NCBI RefSeq assembly: GCF_048751585.1
Contig: NZ_JAZHOB010000002.1
Span: 434,001-498,000 of the forward strand
DNA from: G025836975 sp048751585
GTDB lineage: Bacteria; Pseudomonadota; Gammaproteobacteria; Burkholderiales; Burkholderiaceae_B
DNA length: 64,000 bases
Direction of reading: 5' to 3'
Below, in pieces: positions 1-8,812 of the stretch; the first letter of the stretch is position 1; each line of letters begins with the position of its first letter. Under the pieces are notes generated by a model that saw nothing but the letters and a program-made list of their open reading frames with translations, was not told the origin of the DNA and did no database searches. Both the position numbers and the translations under genes were made by a program.

Positions 1-1
1 C

Positions 2-1480
2 ATCATGGCGGCCATGTATTACCGCCGTCTTCTGGCACAGGCCCGCGATGGCATGACTGTCCTTCAGAACCTTGCCAAGCAGCGTGGCGAGATACTGACC
101 GAGCTGCGCGCGGAACTGGATCAGGCCAAGAATCAGGTAATAGGCGTGGAATCGGAGAAAGTGCATATCGACCGTCAGTTGGCACGCAGCGAATCGACCG
201 TTCAAAGCCTGCAGGAACGCCTGGAAGAAGCCCGCTTGAGCGTGACGGTCAAGGATGCCGATTTCCAGCTTTTGGCCCAGCGCTATGCGCAGTTGGACAA
301 GGAGCTGGCCGAAATGCAGGCGGTGCATGCCGAAAGGCAGGCCAGTTTTCAGGAAATGAAAACCAGCTTCGAACAGTCCCGCGCCCAACTGAAAATGGAA
401 TTCCAGAACCTGGCCAATCAGATACTCGAGGAAAAAGGCAAGACCTTCGCGCAAAATAGCCAGAGCTCCCTGGATGCATTGCTAAAACCCTTCCGTGAGC
501 AGATCGACGGCTTCCAGCAGCGTGTGAACCAGGTGCATGACGAAACCTTGCGCGGCAATGTATCGCTGGGTTCCGAGATCAAGCGTGTGCTCGAAGTGGG
601 CCTGAGGATAAGCGCCGAGGCCAATACCTTGGCCACCGCGCTTAAAGGCGACAAGAAGGCCACCGGTAATTGGGGCGAAGTGCAACTGGAGCGGACGCTG
701 CAGCTGGCCGGCCTGGTCAAGGGCGATCATTACGAGTCGCAACCTCGCTTCAAGGATGAGCAGGGCAATAATCGGCAGCCCGATTTCGTGGTGAAGCTGC
801 CCGACCAGAAGCACATCGTCATCGACAGTAAAGTGTCGCTGGTGGATTATGACCGCGCCATCGCCGCCGAAACCGAGGCCGAAATACGTGGGGCGCTGGA
901 TGCGCACGTAAAAGCCGTGCGCAATCATATCGACGACCTGGCAAGAAAGGACTACAGCAATCTGATCGGCATGCGCAGCCCCAGCTTCGTCTTGATGTTC
1001 ATGCCTATCGAACCGGCTTATATCGAGGCCATGAAGCACAACAGGGAACTGTTCGACTACGGCTACCAGCGCAACGTCATCCTGGTATCGCATACGACCC
1101 TGATGCCCATATTGAAGACGGTCGCGAACCTGTGGATGGTGGCGCGCAGCAACGAGCAGGCGCACGAACTGAGTGCCCGAGCCGGCGAGATCTACAACCA
1201 GGTCGTCGTCGTGGCCGAGCGCCTGAAAAAGCTGGGCGAAACCCTGGACACCGTCAGCCGGCACTACAACAGCACGGTCACGGCCGTGGCCGGCCAGCAA
1301 GGCTTGTACGGCAAGGCATCACGCTTCAGCGAGCTGTCGTCCAAAGCCAACAGGACCATGCCGGCGCTGGAGCCGCTGCACGCCGATTTCGAAGGCGAAA
1401 GACTGGAGCTGATTGCCAGCGAGGCGGTGAAGCTGTCCGATGATGGTTCTGACGGCGATGCGAAGGGAATACAGGACTGA
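2..1480 (+). CDS. rmuC: DNA recombination protein RmuC (5' end outside window)
   Basis: RmuC-family protein, a predicted nuclease-fold protein that in E. coli limits recombination at inverted repeats. The visible 491 residues start with a long coiled coil (about residues 10-180, heptad-rich with many Glu, Gln, Leu and Arg), followed by the conserved RmuC core with GNWGEVQLERTL, PDFVVKLPD and VIDSKVSL (about 220-280) and FMPIEPAYIEA (about 335). The family normally begins with an N-terminal membrane anchor. None is visible and the frame is open to base 2, so the true start probably lies upstream of the window; the ATG at 5 may be internal. The gene ends at TGA 1478-1480 and a GC hairpin follows at 1490. 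Family assignment is secure; the N-terminus is not. Confidence 0.93.
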   Translation: MMAAMYYRRLLAQARDGMTVLQNLAKQRGEILTELRAELDQAKNQVIGVESEKVHIDRQLARSESTVQSLQERLEEARLSVTVKDADFQLLAQRYAQLDKELAEMQAVHAERQASFQEMKTSFEQSRAQLKMEFQNLANQILEEKGKTFAQNSQSSLDALLKPFREQIDGFQQRVNQVHDETLRGNVSLGSEIKRVLEVGLRISAEANTLATALKGDKKATGNWGEVQLERTLQLAGLVKGDHYESQPRFKDEQGNNRQPDFVVKLPDQKHIVIDSKVSLVDYDRAIAAETEAEIRGALDAHVKAVRNHIDDLARKDYSNLIGMRSPSFVLMFMPIEPAYIEAMKHNRELFDYGYQRNVILVSHTTLMPILKTVANLWMVARSNEQAHELSARAGEIYNQVVVVAERLKKLGETLDTVSRHYNSTVTAVAGQQGLYGKASRFSELSSKANRTMPALEPLHADFEGERLELIASEAVKLSDDGSDGDAKGIQD

Positions 1481-1489
1481 AGCGACGCA

Positions 1490-1503
1490 GGGGCTCGCGC
1501 CCC
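1490..1503 (+). terminator. GC hairpin after rmuC, weak terminator candidate
   Basis: GGGGC-TCGC-GCCCC forms a perfect 5-bp stem with a 4-base loop just after the rmuC stop. No T-run follows, so it may slow polymerase or protect the mRNA end rather than terminate. Confidence 0.3.
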
Positions 1504-1562
1504 GCCGGATGTCTCATACACGTTAAGCTAACGTTTTCCCAAACTATTGGACTTCAACCTGT

Positions 1563-1973
1563 ATGGCACCCGAAAGCAAGACACCGCTACTTATCAACAA
1601 CCCATTCCTGGAGTGGATGGGCGTCACTCTGGTGAAGTGGTCGCCCGGCTATGCCGAGATGCATCTGCCGATGTCGACCCAACTGGGAAACCGGACGGGG
1701 CGGGTCCACGGCGGGGTCATATGCACCCTGCTGGATTCGGTGTCGGGTTATAGCGGACTGTATGCGGAGCCCGGAGAGCCGCCGCTGCGCAGCCTGACCT
1801 TGTCGCTGACCACCAACTTCATCGGCAGCGGCGAGGGCGAAATCCTGGTGGCGAAGGGGTACACCGAGCGCAAAGGGCGCAGCGTGTTCTTCACCCGCGC
1901 CGAGGTCTTGCTGGATGATTCCTTGTTGATGGCGACGGCGGTGGGCACGTTCAAGTATTCCCAGGCCAAATAA
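1563..1973 (+). CDS. PaaI-type hotdog-fold thioesterase
   Basis: 136-residue single hotdog domain, the usual size for PaaI/YdiI-type acyl-CoA thioesterases, which hydrolyse acyl- or aryl-CoA in the cytoplasm. The signature is GRVHGGVICTLLDSVSGYSG (about residues 46-65), with the HGG turn and the Asp on the long helix. The central strand SLTLSLTTNFI and the late strand GRSVFFTRAEV complete the fold. The ATG at 1563 has no strong Shine-Dalgarno but gives a normal N-terminus (FLEWMGVTLVKWSPGYAEMHLP is typical). It stands alone between rmuC and a convergent Bug gene, with a strong bidirectional terminator after it. The substrate cannot be read from sequence. Confidence 0.88.
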   Translation: MAPESKTPLLINNPFLEWMGVTLVKWSPGYAEMHLPMSTQLGNRTGRVHGGVICTLLDSVSGYSGLYAEPGEPPLRSLTLSLTTNFIGSGEGEILVAKGYTERKGRSVFFTRAEVLLDDSLLMATAVGTFKYSQAK

Positions 1974-2034
1974 GCGATGGCTTGATCGAATTTGCTCCTG
2001 GCGTAACCATTTCGGTGGCGCCATGGTGAAATGA

Positions 2035-2067
2035 AAAACGGGCGCTCCCATTGGAGCCGCCCGTTTT
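2035..2067. terminator. Bidirectional rho-independent terminator
   Basis: AAAACGGGCG-CTCC (2035-2048), loop CATT, GGAG-C-CGCCCGTTTT (2053-2067): a 14-bp stem with one bulged C, A-run on the left and T-run on the right. It serves both the plus-strand thioesterase ending at 1973 and the minus-strand Bug gene ending at 2086. Confidence 0.88.
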
Positions 2068-2085
2068 GACTGCATTGATTTGCGC

Positions 2086-3090
2086 TTATTGAATCGTCAC
2101 GCCGGCGGCCTTTACGATTTCGGCCCACTTCGTCCGGTTGTCGTGCACGGTCTGACGGAATTTTTCGGGCGAGGATACATGGATGGTGTTGCCCGTCGAG
2201 GTCAGCCGTTTGGCGACATCGGGATTTTGCAGGGCCTGTGTGGCGGCGGCATTGATTTTCCGGACGAGTGCCGGATCCATGCCCTTGGGTCCGAAAAGCC
2301 CGAACCAGATATAGCTGTCGAAGCCGGGTATGGCCTTTTCAGCGATGGCTGGCACGTCTTTGACGACATCGATGCGCTTGGCAGTCGATACGCCCAGCAA
2401 GCGCACAGTGCCGGCCTTGTACTGGCCCAGAACCGTTTGCACTTGATTGAAGATGCAGCAGGTTTCCCCTTTCACGACTGACTGCAGCGCCTCGGGGCCG
2501 CCTTTGTAAGGTACGTGCACCATTTTCAGGCCAGCGCGGGCGTTGAACTCTTCGAAAGCCAATTGCGTTCCCGTACCCACGCCGGTCGAGGCGAAGTAGT
2601 ATTTGTTGGGGTTTGCCTTGACCTCGGCGATGAAGTCTTCGACGGTGTTGACATCGATGACCTTGGGATTGATGGTCAGCACATTCGATACATCGATCAG
2701 CGGAGCGATGGGAGTAAAGTCTTCTTCGACGTCGAAAGGCAGTTCTTTATAGATGGCGGGATTGATGCCATGGGTGGCGGCGGTGCCCAGCAAGATGGTG
2801 TAACCGTCGGGCTTGGCGCGTGCCACGGCGGCAGAGGCAAGATTGCCTCCCGCTCCCGAGCGATAGTCGATGACGACGGGCACGCCCAATGCCTGCTGAA
2901 GAGGTTCCTGAATGCTGCGCGCAATGACGTCCACGCCCGATCCGGCGGGAAATCCCATCAGCATCGTTATGGGATGTTCCGGCCATTCGCTTGCGTGGCT
3001 GGAGCCGGCTGCGAGCAGGGCGGTGCCCAATAGGGCGCCTTTGAACAGCGCGGACAGGGGACGGAATAGGGATCGGATCGAGGCGGTCAT
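2086..3090 (-). CDS. Bug/TctC-family periplasmic solute receptor
   Basis: 334-residue extracytoplasmic receptor of the tripartite tricarboxylate transporter (Bug) family, greatly expanded in Alcaligenaceae. A signal peptide covers about residues 1-33 (LLGTALLAAGSSHAS, cleavage near SHA-S). The mature part begins EWPEHPITMLMGFPAGSGVDVIARSI and carries the family landmarks KPDGYTILLG, HVPYKGGPEAL and GLFGPKGMDPALV. No TctA/TctB membrane genes are adjacent, which is common for orphan Bug proteins. A CC pair sits at GETCCIFNQ (about residue 220), unusual for the family. The ligand is unknown; known members bind carboxylates or amino acids. Confidence 0.92.
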   Translation of the reverse strand: MTASIRSLFRPLSALFKGALLGTALLAAGSSHASEWPEHPITMLMGFPAGSGVDVIARSIQEPLQQALGVPVVIDYRSGAGGNLASAAVARAKPDGYTILLGTAATHGINPAIYKELPFDVEEDFTPIAPLIDVSNVLTINPKVIDVNTVEDFIAEVKANPNKYYFASTGVGTGTQLAFEEFNARAGLKMVHVPYKGGPEALQSVVKGETCCIFNQVQTVLGQYKAGTVRLLGVSTAKRIDVVKDVPAIAEKAIPGFDSYIWFGLFGPKGMDPALVRKINAAATQALQNPDVAKRLTSTGNTIHVSSPEKFRQTVHDNRTKWAEIVKAAGVTIQ

Positions 3091-3237
3091 GCTGTGGGTA
3101 TTGATTAGGGGTAAACCAGTAAATTACCAGCCGACATATAAAACTACTACGAATTAGTGGAAACTTATATATAACTATTGAGTATAAAGGACGGGTTTAT
3201 GATTTTCCAGTGCCTTGTAAGCGGGGGGAGCTAACCC

Positions 3238-4119
3238 ATGGATGATGCTCAGTCGATACGGTCCGGTTTTTCCATCGGCCTGCTGATTCTTGTCATTGCG
3301 GCCATTCTCGTCCTGGTGGATTTCTATGCGCGGCTGGTGATGGACGATCCGCAATTGGTGGGCGCATTGCGCTGGGGCGCCATGGCGGCTTTCGCAACGG
3401 CGCTGGGAACCTTGCCCGTCATTTTTTCCATCCCTTTTTCACAACGCGCCAACGATGCGATGCTGGGTTTCGGCGCCGGTGTGATGCTGGCGGCCAGTTC
3501 CTTCTCGCTGATCATTCCGGCTTTGAATGTGGCAAGGGAGCAAGGCGCCGGCCCTTGGGGGGCGGGCGGCATCGTGGGCGGCGGCATCATCGTGGGAGCC
3601 GCGCTGCTGCTCCTGATCGACCGATCGGTTCCGCATGAGCATTTCGTCAAGGGGCTGGAGGGCTCGCGCGCCAGAAAGATGAAGCGCGTGTGGTTATTCG
3701 TGCTGGCCATCTGCCTGCATAACTTTCCCGAGGGCCTGGCCATAGGCGTGGGCTTTGCGGGACCCGACGAAATCGGCGCGCGGGCGTTGGCGATGGGTAT
3801 CTCCATCCAGGATGTGCCTGAAGGGCTGGTCGTGGCCCTGGCGCTAAGCAGCGTGGGTTATGGGCGCGGCATGGCGGTGGGCGTGGCGGTGTTTTCGGGC
3901 TTGATCGAGCCGCTTGCGGCGGTGCTGGGCGTGGCCGTCATCGGGTTATCGGCGGCACTCCTGCCCTGGGGGCTGGCCGCCGCCGCGGGGGCCATGCTGT
4001 TCGTGATCAGCCACGAGATCATCCCGGAGTCGCACCGGCAAGGCCATGAATCGCATGCCACGCTGGGGCTCATACTGGGATTCGTGTTGATGATGCTGCT
4101 GGATACCGCACTGGCCTGA
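3238..4119 (+). CDS. ZIP-family divalent metal transporter
   Basis: 293-residue membrane protein of the ZIP family (ZupT/GufA-like), which imports Zn(II) and related divalent metals. About eight hydrophobic segments are visible. Two segments carry the metal-site signatures: HNFPEG (about residue 160) and QDVPEG (about 190), with SHEIIPESH near 260. The first helix (about 12-33) precedes a polar linker, giving a slightly longer N-terminus than E. coli ZupT. The start at 3238 has a strong purine Shine-Dalgarno (GGGGGGAG, 3224-3231). A small Cys-rich protein gene follows 93 nt later and may share the transcript, fitting a metal-homeostasis pair. Metal specificity is not resolved. Confidence 0.92.
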   Translation: MDDAQSIRSGFSIGLLILVIAAILVLVDFYARLVMDDPQLVGALRWGAMAAFATALGTLPVIFSIPFSQRANDAMLGFGAGVMLAASSFSLIIPALNVAREQGAGPWGAGGIVGGGIIVGAALLLLIDRSVPHEHFVKGLEGSRARKMKRVWLFVLAICLHNFPEGLAIGVGFAGPDEIGARALAMGISIQDVPEGLVVALALSSVGYGRGMAVGVAVFSGLIEPLAAVLGVAVIGLSAALLPWGLAAAAGAMLFVISHEIIPESHRQGHESHATLGLILGFVLMMLLDTALA

Positions 4120-4212
4120 CCGGCCGAAGCGGCGGCATGTCGCTTGCTCTCTTCCCTTCGGGTGGCGGCGCCAGGCGCGACGCCTTCTTCAACGCTTTCA
4201 AGGAGGAAGGAT

Positions 4213-4446
4213 ATGCCCAAATGCGATGCTTGCGGCAATGACTACGATAAGGCTTTCCAGATCGTTGCGGCCGGTAAAAGCTACACATTCGACAGCTATG
4301 AATGTGCTATCCATAAACTTGCACCCGAATGCTCGCACTGCGGTGTGAAGATCATCGGCCATGGCTTGGAGAAGGACGGGGTCATGTTCTGCTGCAAGCA
4401 CTGCGCCGAGCAGCGGGGCGTGACGCAATTGCGCGACCGCGTGTAA
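4213..4446 (+). CDS. Small Cys-rich, zinc-ribbon-like protein
   Basis: 77-residue protein with metal-ligand pairs: CDAC near the N-terminus, CSHC in the middle and CCKHC near the C-terminus, plus an intervening Cys and several His. This suggests one or two zinc-ribbon or metallothionein-like sites. The start at 4213 is fixed by AAGGAGGAAGG (4200-4210) just upstream; an in-frame upstream start at 4144 lacks such a site. It lies between a ZIP transporter and a CBS protein, so a role in binding or buffering zinc is plausible but inferred. I do not recognise a named family with certainty. Confidence 0.75.
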   Translation: MPKCDACGNDYDKAFQIVAAGKSYTFDSYECAIHKLAPECSHCGVKIIGHGLEKDGVMFCCKHCAEQRGVTQLRDRV

Positions 4447-4487
4447 GGCTCGGACTTTATCCAGTTATGTTGGAAAGGGAGATGAAA

Positions 4488-4907
4488 ATGCAACAGCTTA
4501 AAGATGTGATGAGTCACGATGTAAAAGTCGTGTTTCCCGACGCGACGATCAAGGATGCCGCCAGGCAAATGAGGGACGGCGATTTCGGCCTGATGCCGGT
4601 TGGCGAGAACGATCGCATGATAGGCACGATATCCGATCGGGATATCGCCATCCGGGCCGTGGCTGATGGCAGGAGCCCCGATACGAAGGTGCGCGATGTG
4701 ATGTCGGAAGACGTGTTGTGGGCTTATGAAAACGACTCGGTCGAAAAAGCATGCAAGATCATGAGCGAGAATCAGGTGCGGCGCCTGCCTATTGTCAATG
4801 CCGATAAAAGGCTGGTGGGTATCGTTGCGCTTGGCGATATGGCTGTGGACGGAGCGGGCAGCGACACGGCCGCAGAAGCCTTGTCCGAGATCTCGCGGCC
4901 CGGTTAA
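4488..4907 (+). CDS. Tandem CBS-domain protein
   Basis: 139-residue stand-alone CBS pair (Bateman module). CBS1 covers about residues 8-60 (VMSHDVKVVFPDATIKDAARQM, GTISDRDIAIRAVADG) and CBS2 about 70-125 (VMSEDVLWAYENDSVEKACKIM, RRLPIVNADKRLVGIVALGDMA). Such proteins bind adenine nucleotides or related ligands and often appear in stress or hypoxia responses. AGGGAG (4476-4481) best fits the ATG at 4488; in-frame ATGs at 4482 and 4467 are alternatives. The stop shares TTAA with the stop of the convergent GGDEF-EAL gene (4-bp overlap). Confidence 0.88.
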   Translation: MQQLKDVMSHDVKVVFPDATIKDAARQMRDGDFGLMPVGENDRMIGTISDRDIAIRAVADGRSPDTKVRDVMSEDVLWAYENDSVEKACKIMSENQVRRLPIVNADKRLVGIVALGDMAVDGAGSDTAAEALSEISRPG

Positions 4908-7498
4908 GGCGTTTTGGCCAAGGGCTCGGTGTGTGAGGAATCGAGCCAGCGCGCAATGGGTATGGGGCGGGCGAATAGGTAGCCCTGCATGGCGTCGCAT
5001 TCCAGCGCGCTGAGGAAGTCGGCTTGCGCCTGGGTTTCCACCCCTTCGGCCACCACGCGCAAACTAAGTTGCTTGGCCATGGCAAGTATCAGTTTCACGA
5101 TGGCGGTGTTGTCGGGGTCGCCGGGAGCATCGTGTATGAAACTCTTGTCTATTTTCAGTTCATACAGCGGCAGGCGCTTCAGATAGGTCAGATTGGAGTA
5201 GCCGGTTCCGAAGTCGTCTATCGAGAAGCGGATGCCGATGTCGGAAAGCTCCGCCATGCGGTCGATGGCGCCTTGCAGGTCCTCGATGAGTATGCCTTCG
5301 GTGACTTCGAATATAAGGCGGTGCACTGGCGCGCCCGATTCCAGGACGATCTCGCGCACCCGGCTGACGAAGTCCGGCTGCCGGAACTGACGGGGGCTTA
5401 CGTTGATGGATAACGGGTAGTGCTGGCCGGCTTGCTCCAGCCGCAACAGCGTGCTGCAAGCCTGCTGCAGCGTCCAGTCGCCGATGCGCAGGATGACGCC
5501 GGTCTCTTCGGCAATCGGAATGAAACGGGATGGCGAAATCGAGCCGCGGGTGGGGTGCTCCCAGCGGATCAATAGCTCCGCCCCGGCTATGTCTCCATTC
5601 CTGTCGTATTGCGGCTGTGCGTACATGCCCAACTGCTCTGTGCCTATGGCCAGCGACAAGTCGTGTTCCAGCGCCAGTCTTTCCTCGATTTCGGTCTGCA
5701 TGCTGGTTTCATAGAATGCGACCCGGTTGCGTCCCGATTCTTTGGCGCGGTACATGGCGGTGTCCGCCTCGCGCAGCACATCGTGGGTGGATTTTCCGTC
5801 GGGACGCAACAGGGTGACGCCTATGCTGCCGCCGGAGAAATAGGGCTGTCCGTCAATGATCAGGGGCTGCTCCAGCGCCGCCCGCACGCTTTCGGCGATG
5901 GTCATGGCGATGCGGGCGCTTTCTTCCTGGGTGCGGCCGAAGTGATCAAGCAGAATGACGAACTCGTCGCCGCCAATGCGGGCGACGGTGTCAACGCCGC
6001 GTACCATGTCTTTCAGGCGCTGGGCGACGCCGCACAACACCGCGTCGCCCAGGACATGGCCCCGGGCGTCGTTGATGCGCTTGAAGTTGTCCAGGTCCAC
6101 GAACAGGACGGCGCCGATGCCGGCGCCGCAGCGTACCGCCTCGAGCGCATGGCCCATGCGCTCCAGCAGCAGGCGGCGGTTGGGCAGCTCGGTCAGCGGA
6201 TCGTAGTAGGCCAGCCGATGCGCCGCGGCCTGAGTGACCTTGTGATCGGTGATGTTGGTGGAAATTCCGCAGAGCGCCTCAACCTTGCCCCGGCTATCGC
6301 GCAGCGGGATCTTGATGGAGAAGAAGGTATCAACGCCTTGCCCGCCAGGCTTGGCGACCTGCTCTTCGAGCGCCACCCGTTCGCCGTTATTGATCACGCG
6401 CAGATCGTTCTGGCGCACTTGGGACAGGGAGGTACCGCTAAGAAACTCGTCGTCGCGGCGATCGATCAGGTCGGGCGCGTGCAGGCCGAAGAACTCGCAT
6501 AGCTGATGGTTCCCGTAGCGGTACTTTAGCTGCCTGTCCTTGATGTAGATATGGGCGTCGACGCTGTCCAGTATGGTATTGAGCCTGGTCTCGCTGGCTT
6601 TGAGGTGACGGGTTTGCCGATTGACCTGCGCCTTGAAAAGGGCCGCAAGGCCCAGGGCCATCACCAGCAGCAATCCCAGCGACGAGATAACCCACCAGAA
6701 CGATGAGGGGACGGAGGCGGCAGGCGTGGCCTGGCCCCAGCGCTGCAGGATGCGGAAGTAGACCGATTCGGAGTCGCCCTGCCATTCGGTCAGGTTCCGG
6801 TCTATGGCGTCCAGCAAATCGATGTTCCGGCCTTTCTTCGTGGCGTAGAACAATTGCGTCGGCTGAAACATGAGCGGTGTGGCGACCAGGCCTCGCTTCG
6901 CCGCGTGCAATTCTCCGTAATAATAGTTGGCCACCGCGGCGTCGGCCCGGTTGTCGGCAACCATGGCGAAACCTTCCTGCAGGTCGCTGACGCCGATAAG
7001 CTGGGCCCGGATTCCGAAACTGCCGGCCAGGGACGCTATGTAATCGGCCTGCACGGAGCCCGCCAGCGATACGATGCGCTTACCCTGCAGATCGAGTACC
7101 GAGGTTATGCGCTCATCCGGGTGTTGATACATCTGCGACCAGCTATGCAGGGAAGGTACTTTATGAAAATCGTAAAGATCGCTTCGATCCACGGAATGAG
7201 GGACATCCGGCATCAGGTCGATGCGGCCTTCCTGCAAGGCCTCAAGGCAGTCTCGCCATTCGCAGGCTACCGGAGTCAGTGTCCACTTTTCGGTGTTTGC
7301 GACGGCGCTGAGCAGTTCTCCAAGAATTCCGCTGGGTTGCCCGTTGTCCATATGCAATTCAGGCGCGTTTTCGAAGATCCCGACCCGCACCAGGCGCTGT
7401 TGCGCGTACGCGGACATGTCGAACAGCGCGGAGCCCATCAACAGAATCGTCGCACTTCGGAGCGCCCATTGCCAGAGACACTGCGATCCAGCTTTCAT
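4904..7498 (-). CDS. Periplasmic-sensor PAS-GGDEF-EAL cyclic-di-GMP enzyme
   Basis: 864-residue inner-membrane protein. Order: signal peptide (about 1-32), SBP_bac_3-like periplasmic sensor (about 35-250), transmembrane helix (about 266-288), PAS domain (about 300-420), GGDEF and EAL. GGDEF lies at 509-513 with a canonical RxxD inhibitory site (RGVD, 500-503), so diguanylate cyclase activity with product inhibition is expected. The EAL domain keeps FEVTEG, IDDFGTGYSN, LKIDKSF, AEGVET and QGYLFARP; its namesake motif reads ELL at 641-643, with the metal-binding Glu kept. Both activities are therefore possible. The sensor suggests regulation by a small periplasmic solute such as an amino acid. 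Transcribed away from the rpiR gene. Confidence 0.93.
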   Translation of the reverse strand: MKAGSQCLWQWALRSATILLMGSALFDMSAYAQQRLVRVGIFENAPELHMDNGQPSGILGELLSAVANTEKWTLTPVACEWRDCLEALQEGRIDLMPDVPHSVDRSDLYDFHKVPSLHSWSQMYQHPDERITSVLDLQGKRIVSLAGSVQADYIASLAGSFGIRAQLIGVSDLQEGFAMVADNRADAAVANYYYGELHAAKRGLVATPLMFQPTQLFYATKKGRNIDLLDAIDRNLTEWQGDSESVYFRILQRWGQATPAASVPSSFWWVISSLGLLLVMALGLAALFKAQVNRQTRHLKASETRLNTILDSVDAHIYIKDRQLKYRYGNHQLCEFFGLHAPDLIDRRDDEFLSGTSLSQVRQNDLRVINNGERVALEEQVAKPGGQGVDTFFSIKIPLRDSRGKVEALCGISTNITDHKVTQAAAHRLAYYDPLTELPNRRLLLERMGHALEAVRCGAGIGAVLFVDLDNFKRINDARGHVLGDAVLCGVAQRLKDMVRGVDTVARIGGDEFVILLDHFGRTQEESARIAMTIAESVRAALEQPLIIDGQPYFSGGSIGVTLLRPDGKSTHDVLREADTAMYRAKESGRNRVAFYETSMQTEIEERLALEHDLSLAIGTEQLGMYAQPQYDRNGDIAGAELLIRWEHPTRGSISPSRFIPIAEETGVILRIGDWTLQQACSTLLRLEQAGQHYPLSINVSPRQFRQPDFVSRVREIVLESGAPVHRLIFEVTEGILIEDLQGAIDRMAELSDIGIRFSIDDFGTGYSNLTYLKRLPLYELKIDKSFIHDAPGDPDNTAIVKLILAMAKQLSLRVVAEGVETQAQADFLSALECDAMQGYLFARPIPIARWLDSSHTEPLAKTP

Positions 7499-7737
7499 AG
7501 GTAACTCGTGCTAGGTAGGTGAAGCAAGACCATGGCTTTGCGACGGGTTGATGAAACAAATCGACAGTTCATGTCAATGTCTGTTGCATCGTAGAAGCGC
7601 ATGACTAATTCGTCAAGCATGCATGCAAGTTATGCGATTGACGCTAACCTAGGGCAAACCCCGATGAAAACATTTGTTTTAAATTTCTCAATCGCTGTAG
7701 CATATGTTTTTTCGGATTTTTACCTGCCCGTCAGCTT

Positions 7738-8658
7738 ATGACATCCCTGGCCAACACGCCGCAAGAACGCCTTCTGGCAATATTCGCCCAGCTCCCTCCC
7801 GAGCTGCAGCGGGCGGCCCGCTGGGTCAGCGGCCATCCGGCTGAAGTGGGGCTATGGTCCATGCGGCGGCAGGCTCAGGCCTTATCTGTTTCGCCCGCTA
7901 CAATGCTGCGCCTGGCGCGGGCCGCGGGTTATAAAAGCTACGACAGTTTCCGCGCGCCCTTTCAGCAAGCGTTGGCAAGCGGGGGTTATGGCTTGCGTCA
8001 GCGGGCCGCCAAATTGCAGGCATCCGGGGGGCCTAAAGGAATGCTGCCCGCCCACGATGTACTGGCCGGACTGCAAGGACGCGCCGTGCAGTCGGCATGC
8101 TCGCTTAATACGCCTGCGCAGTTCGACGCGGCGGTCCAGGCCATGCTCAAGGCCAGGCTGGTGGGTTTTCTGGGATCGCGCTCCAGTTTCGGAACGGCAT
8201 TTCAAATGCGCTATGCCTATCAACTGGTTCAGCGCAACGGGGTGCTGCTCGATGGTTCCGGAAGCACATTGGACGAACAGGCTGAAATGCTGGGTGAAGG
8301 CGATGCGTTGATCGCGATAGGGCAGGCGCCTTATTCGACGCCGACAGTGCGAGTGGCGCGCGAGGCGGCGCGCCGGGGCGTGGTGCTTGTCGCGCTCACC
8401 GACGATGCATTGTCGCCGTTGGCCTTGAACGCGGCGCATGTTTTGTTGTTCCAGTCGGAATCCAGCGCCGGGGCTGGCTCACGCAAAGGGCCGGGGTCGT
8501 TCTTTCACACCATGGCGGGGCCCTTGGCTTTGGCCGAACATCTTATTGCCCGCTTTGCCGCGCGAGGGGGCAAGGCGGTGCTTAATCGCCTGGATGAGGT
8601 CGAGTTGCGCCTGCGCGACGAACTGGCTTATTGGACTCCGCGAGGCAATAGCCAATGA
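7738..8658 (+). CDS. RpiR/MurR-family transcriptional regulator
   Basis: 306 residues: N-terminal HTH_6 domain (about 1-80, SVSPATMLRLARAAGYKSYDSFR is the recognition region) and a C-terminal SIS sugar-phosphate-binding-type domain (about 125-255, VGFLGSRSSFGTAFQMRYAYQLV and GEGDALIAIGQAPYSTPTVRVA). Family members sense a small metabolite through the SIS domain. It lies 154 nt upstream of the TAXI-TRAP receptor on the same strand, so it probably controls that transporter; in Alcaligenaceae such regulators often accompany carboxylate uptake genes. Effector unknown. Confidence 0.9.
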   Translation: MTSLANTPQERLLAIFAQLPPELQRAARWVSGHPAEVGLWSMRRQAQALSVSPATMLRLARAAGYKSYDSFRAPFQQALASGGYGLRQRAAKLQASGGPKGMLPAHDVLAGLQGRAVQSACSLNTPAQFDAAVQAMLKARLVGFLGSRSSFGTAFQMRYAYQLVQRNGVLLDGSGSTLDEQAEMLGEGDALIAIGQAPYSTPTVRVAREAARRGVVLVALTDDALSPLALNAAHVLLFQSESSAGAGSRKGPGSFFHTMAGPLALAEHLIARFAARGGKAVLNRLDEVELRLRDELAYWTPRGNSQ

Positions 8659-8812
8659 AACAAGTCATCGCGGCATCGTGTTTATTGAAAGCGTTGCGGC
8701 ACATGCCGGCGCTGCAGTTCATCGCAGGTATTTGCACACCTTGGCAAGTGCTTGCGCAATCACCGGTTACCAGCCGGAAATAAAACAGCGGGGAAACCCC
8801 AAGGAGATCGAC

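Noticed and set aside
7617..7626. GCATGCATGC palindrome between the GGDEF-EAL and rpiR genes
   Set aside because: A short alternating repeat; no paired half-site or regulator consensus, so too weak to call an operator.
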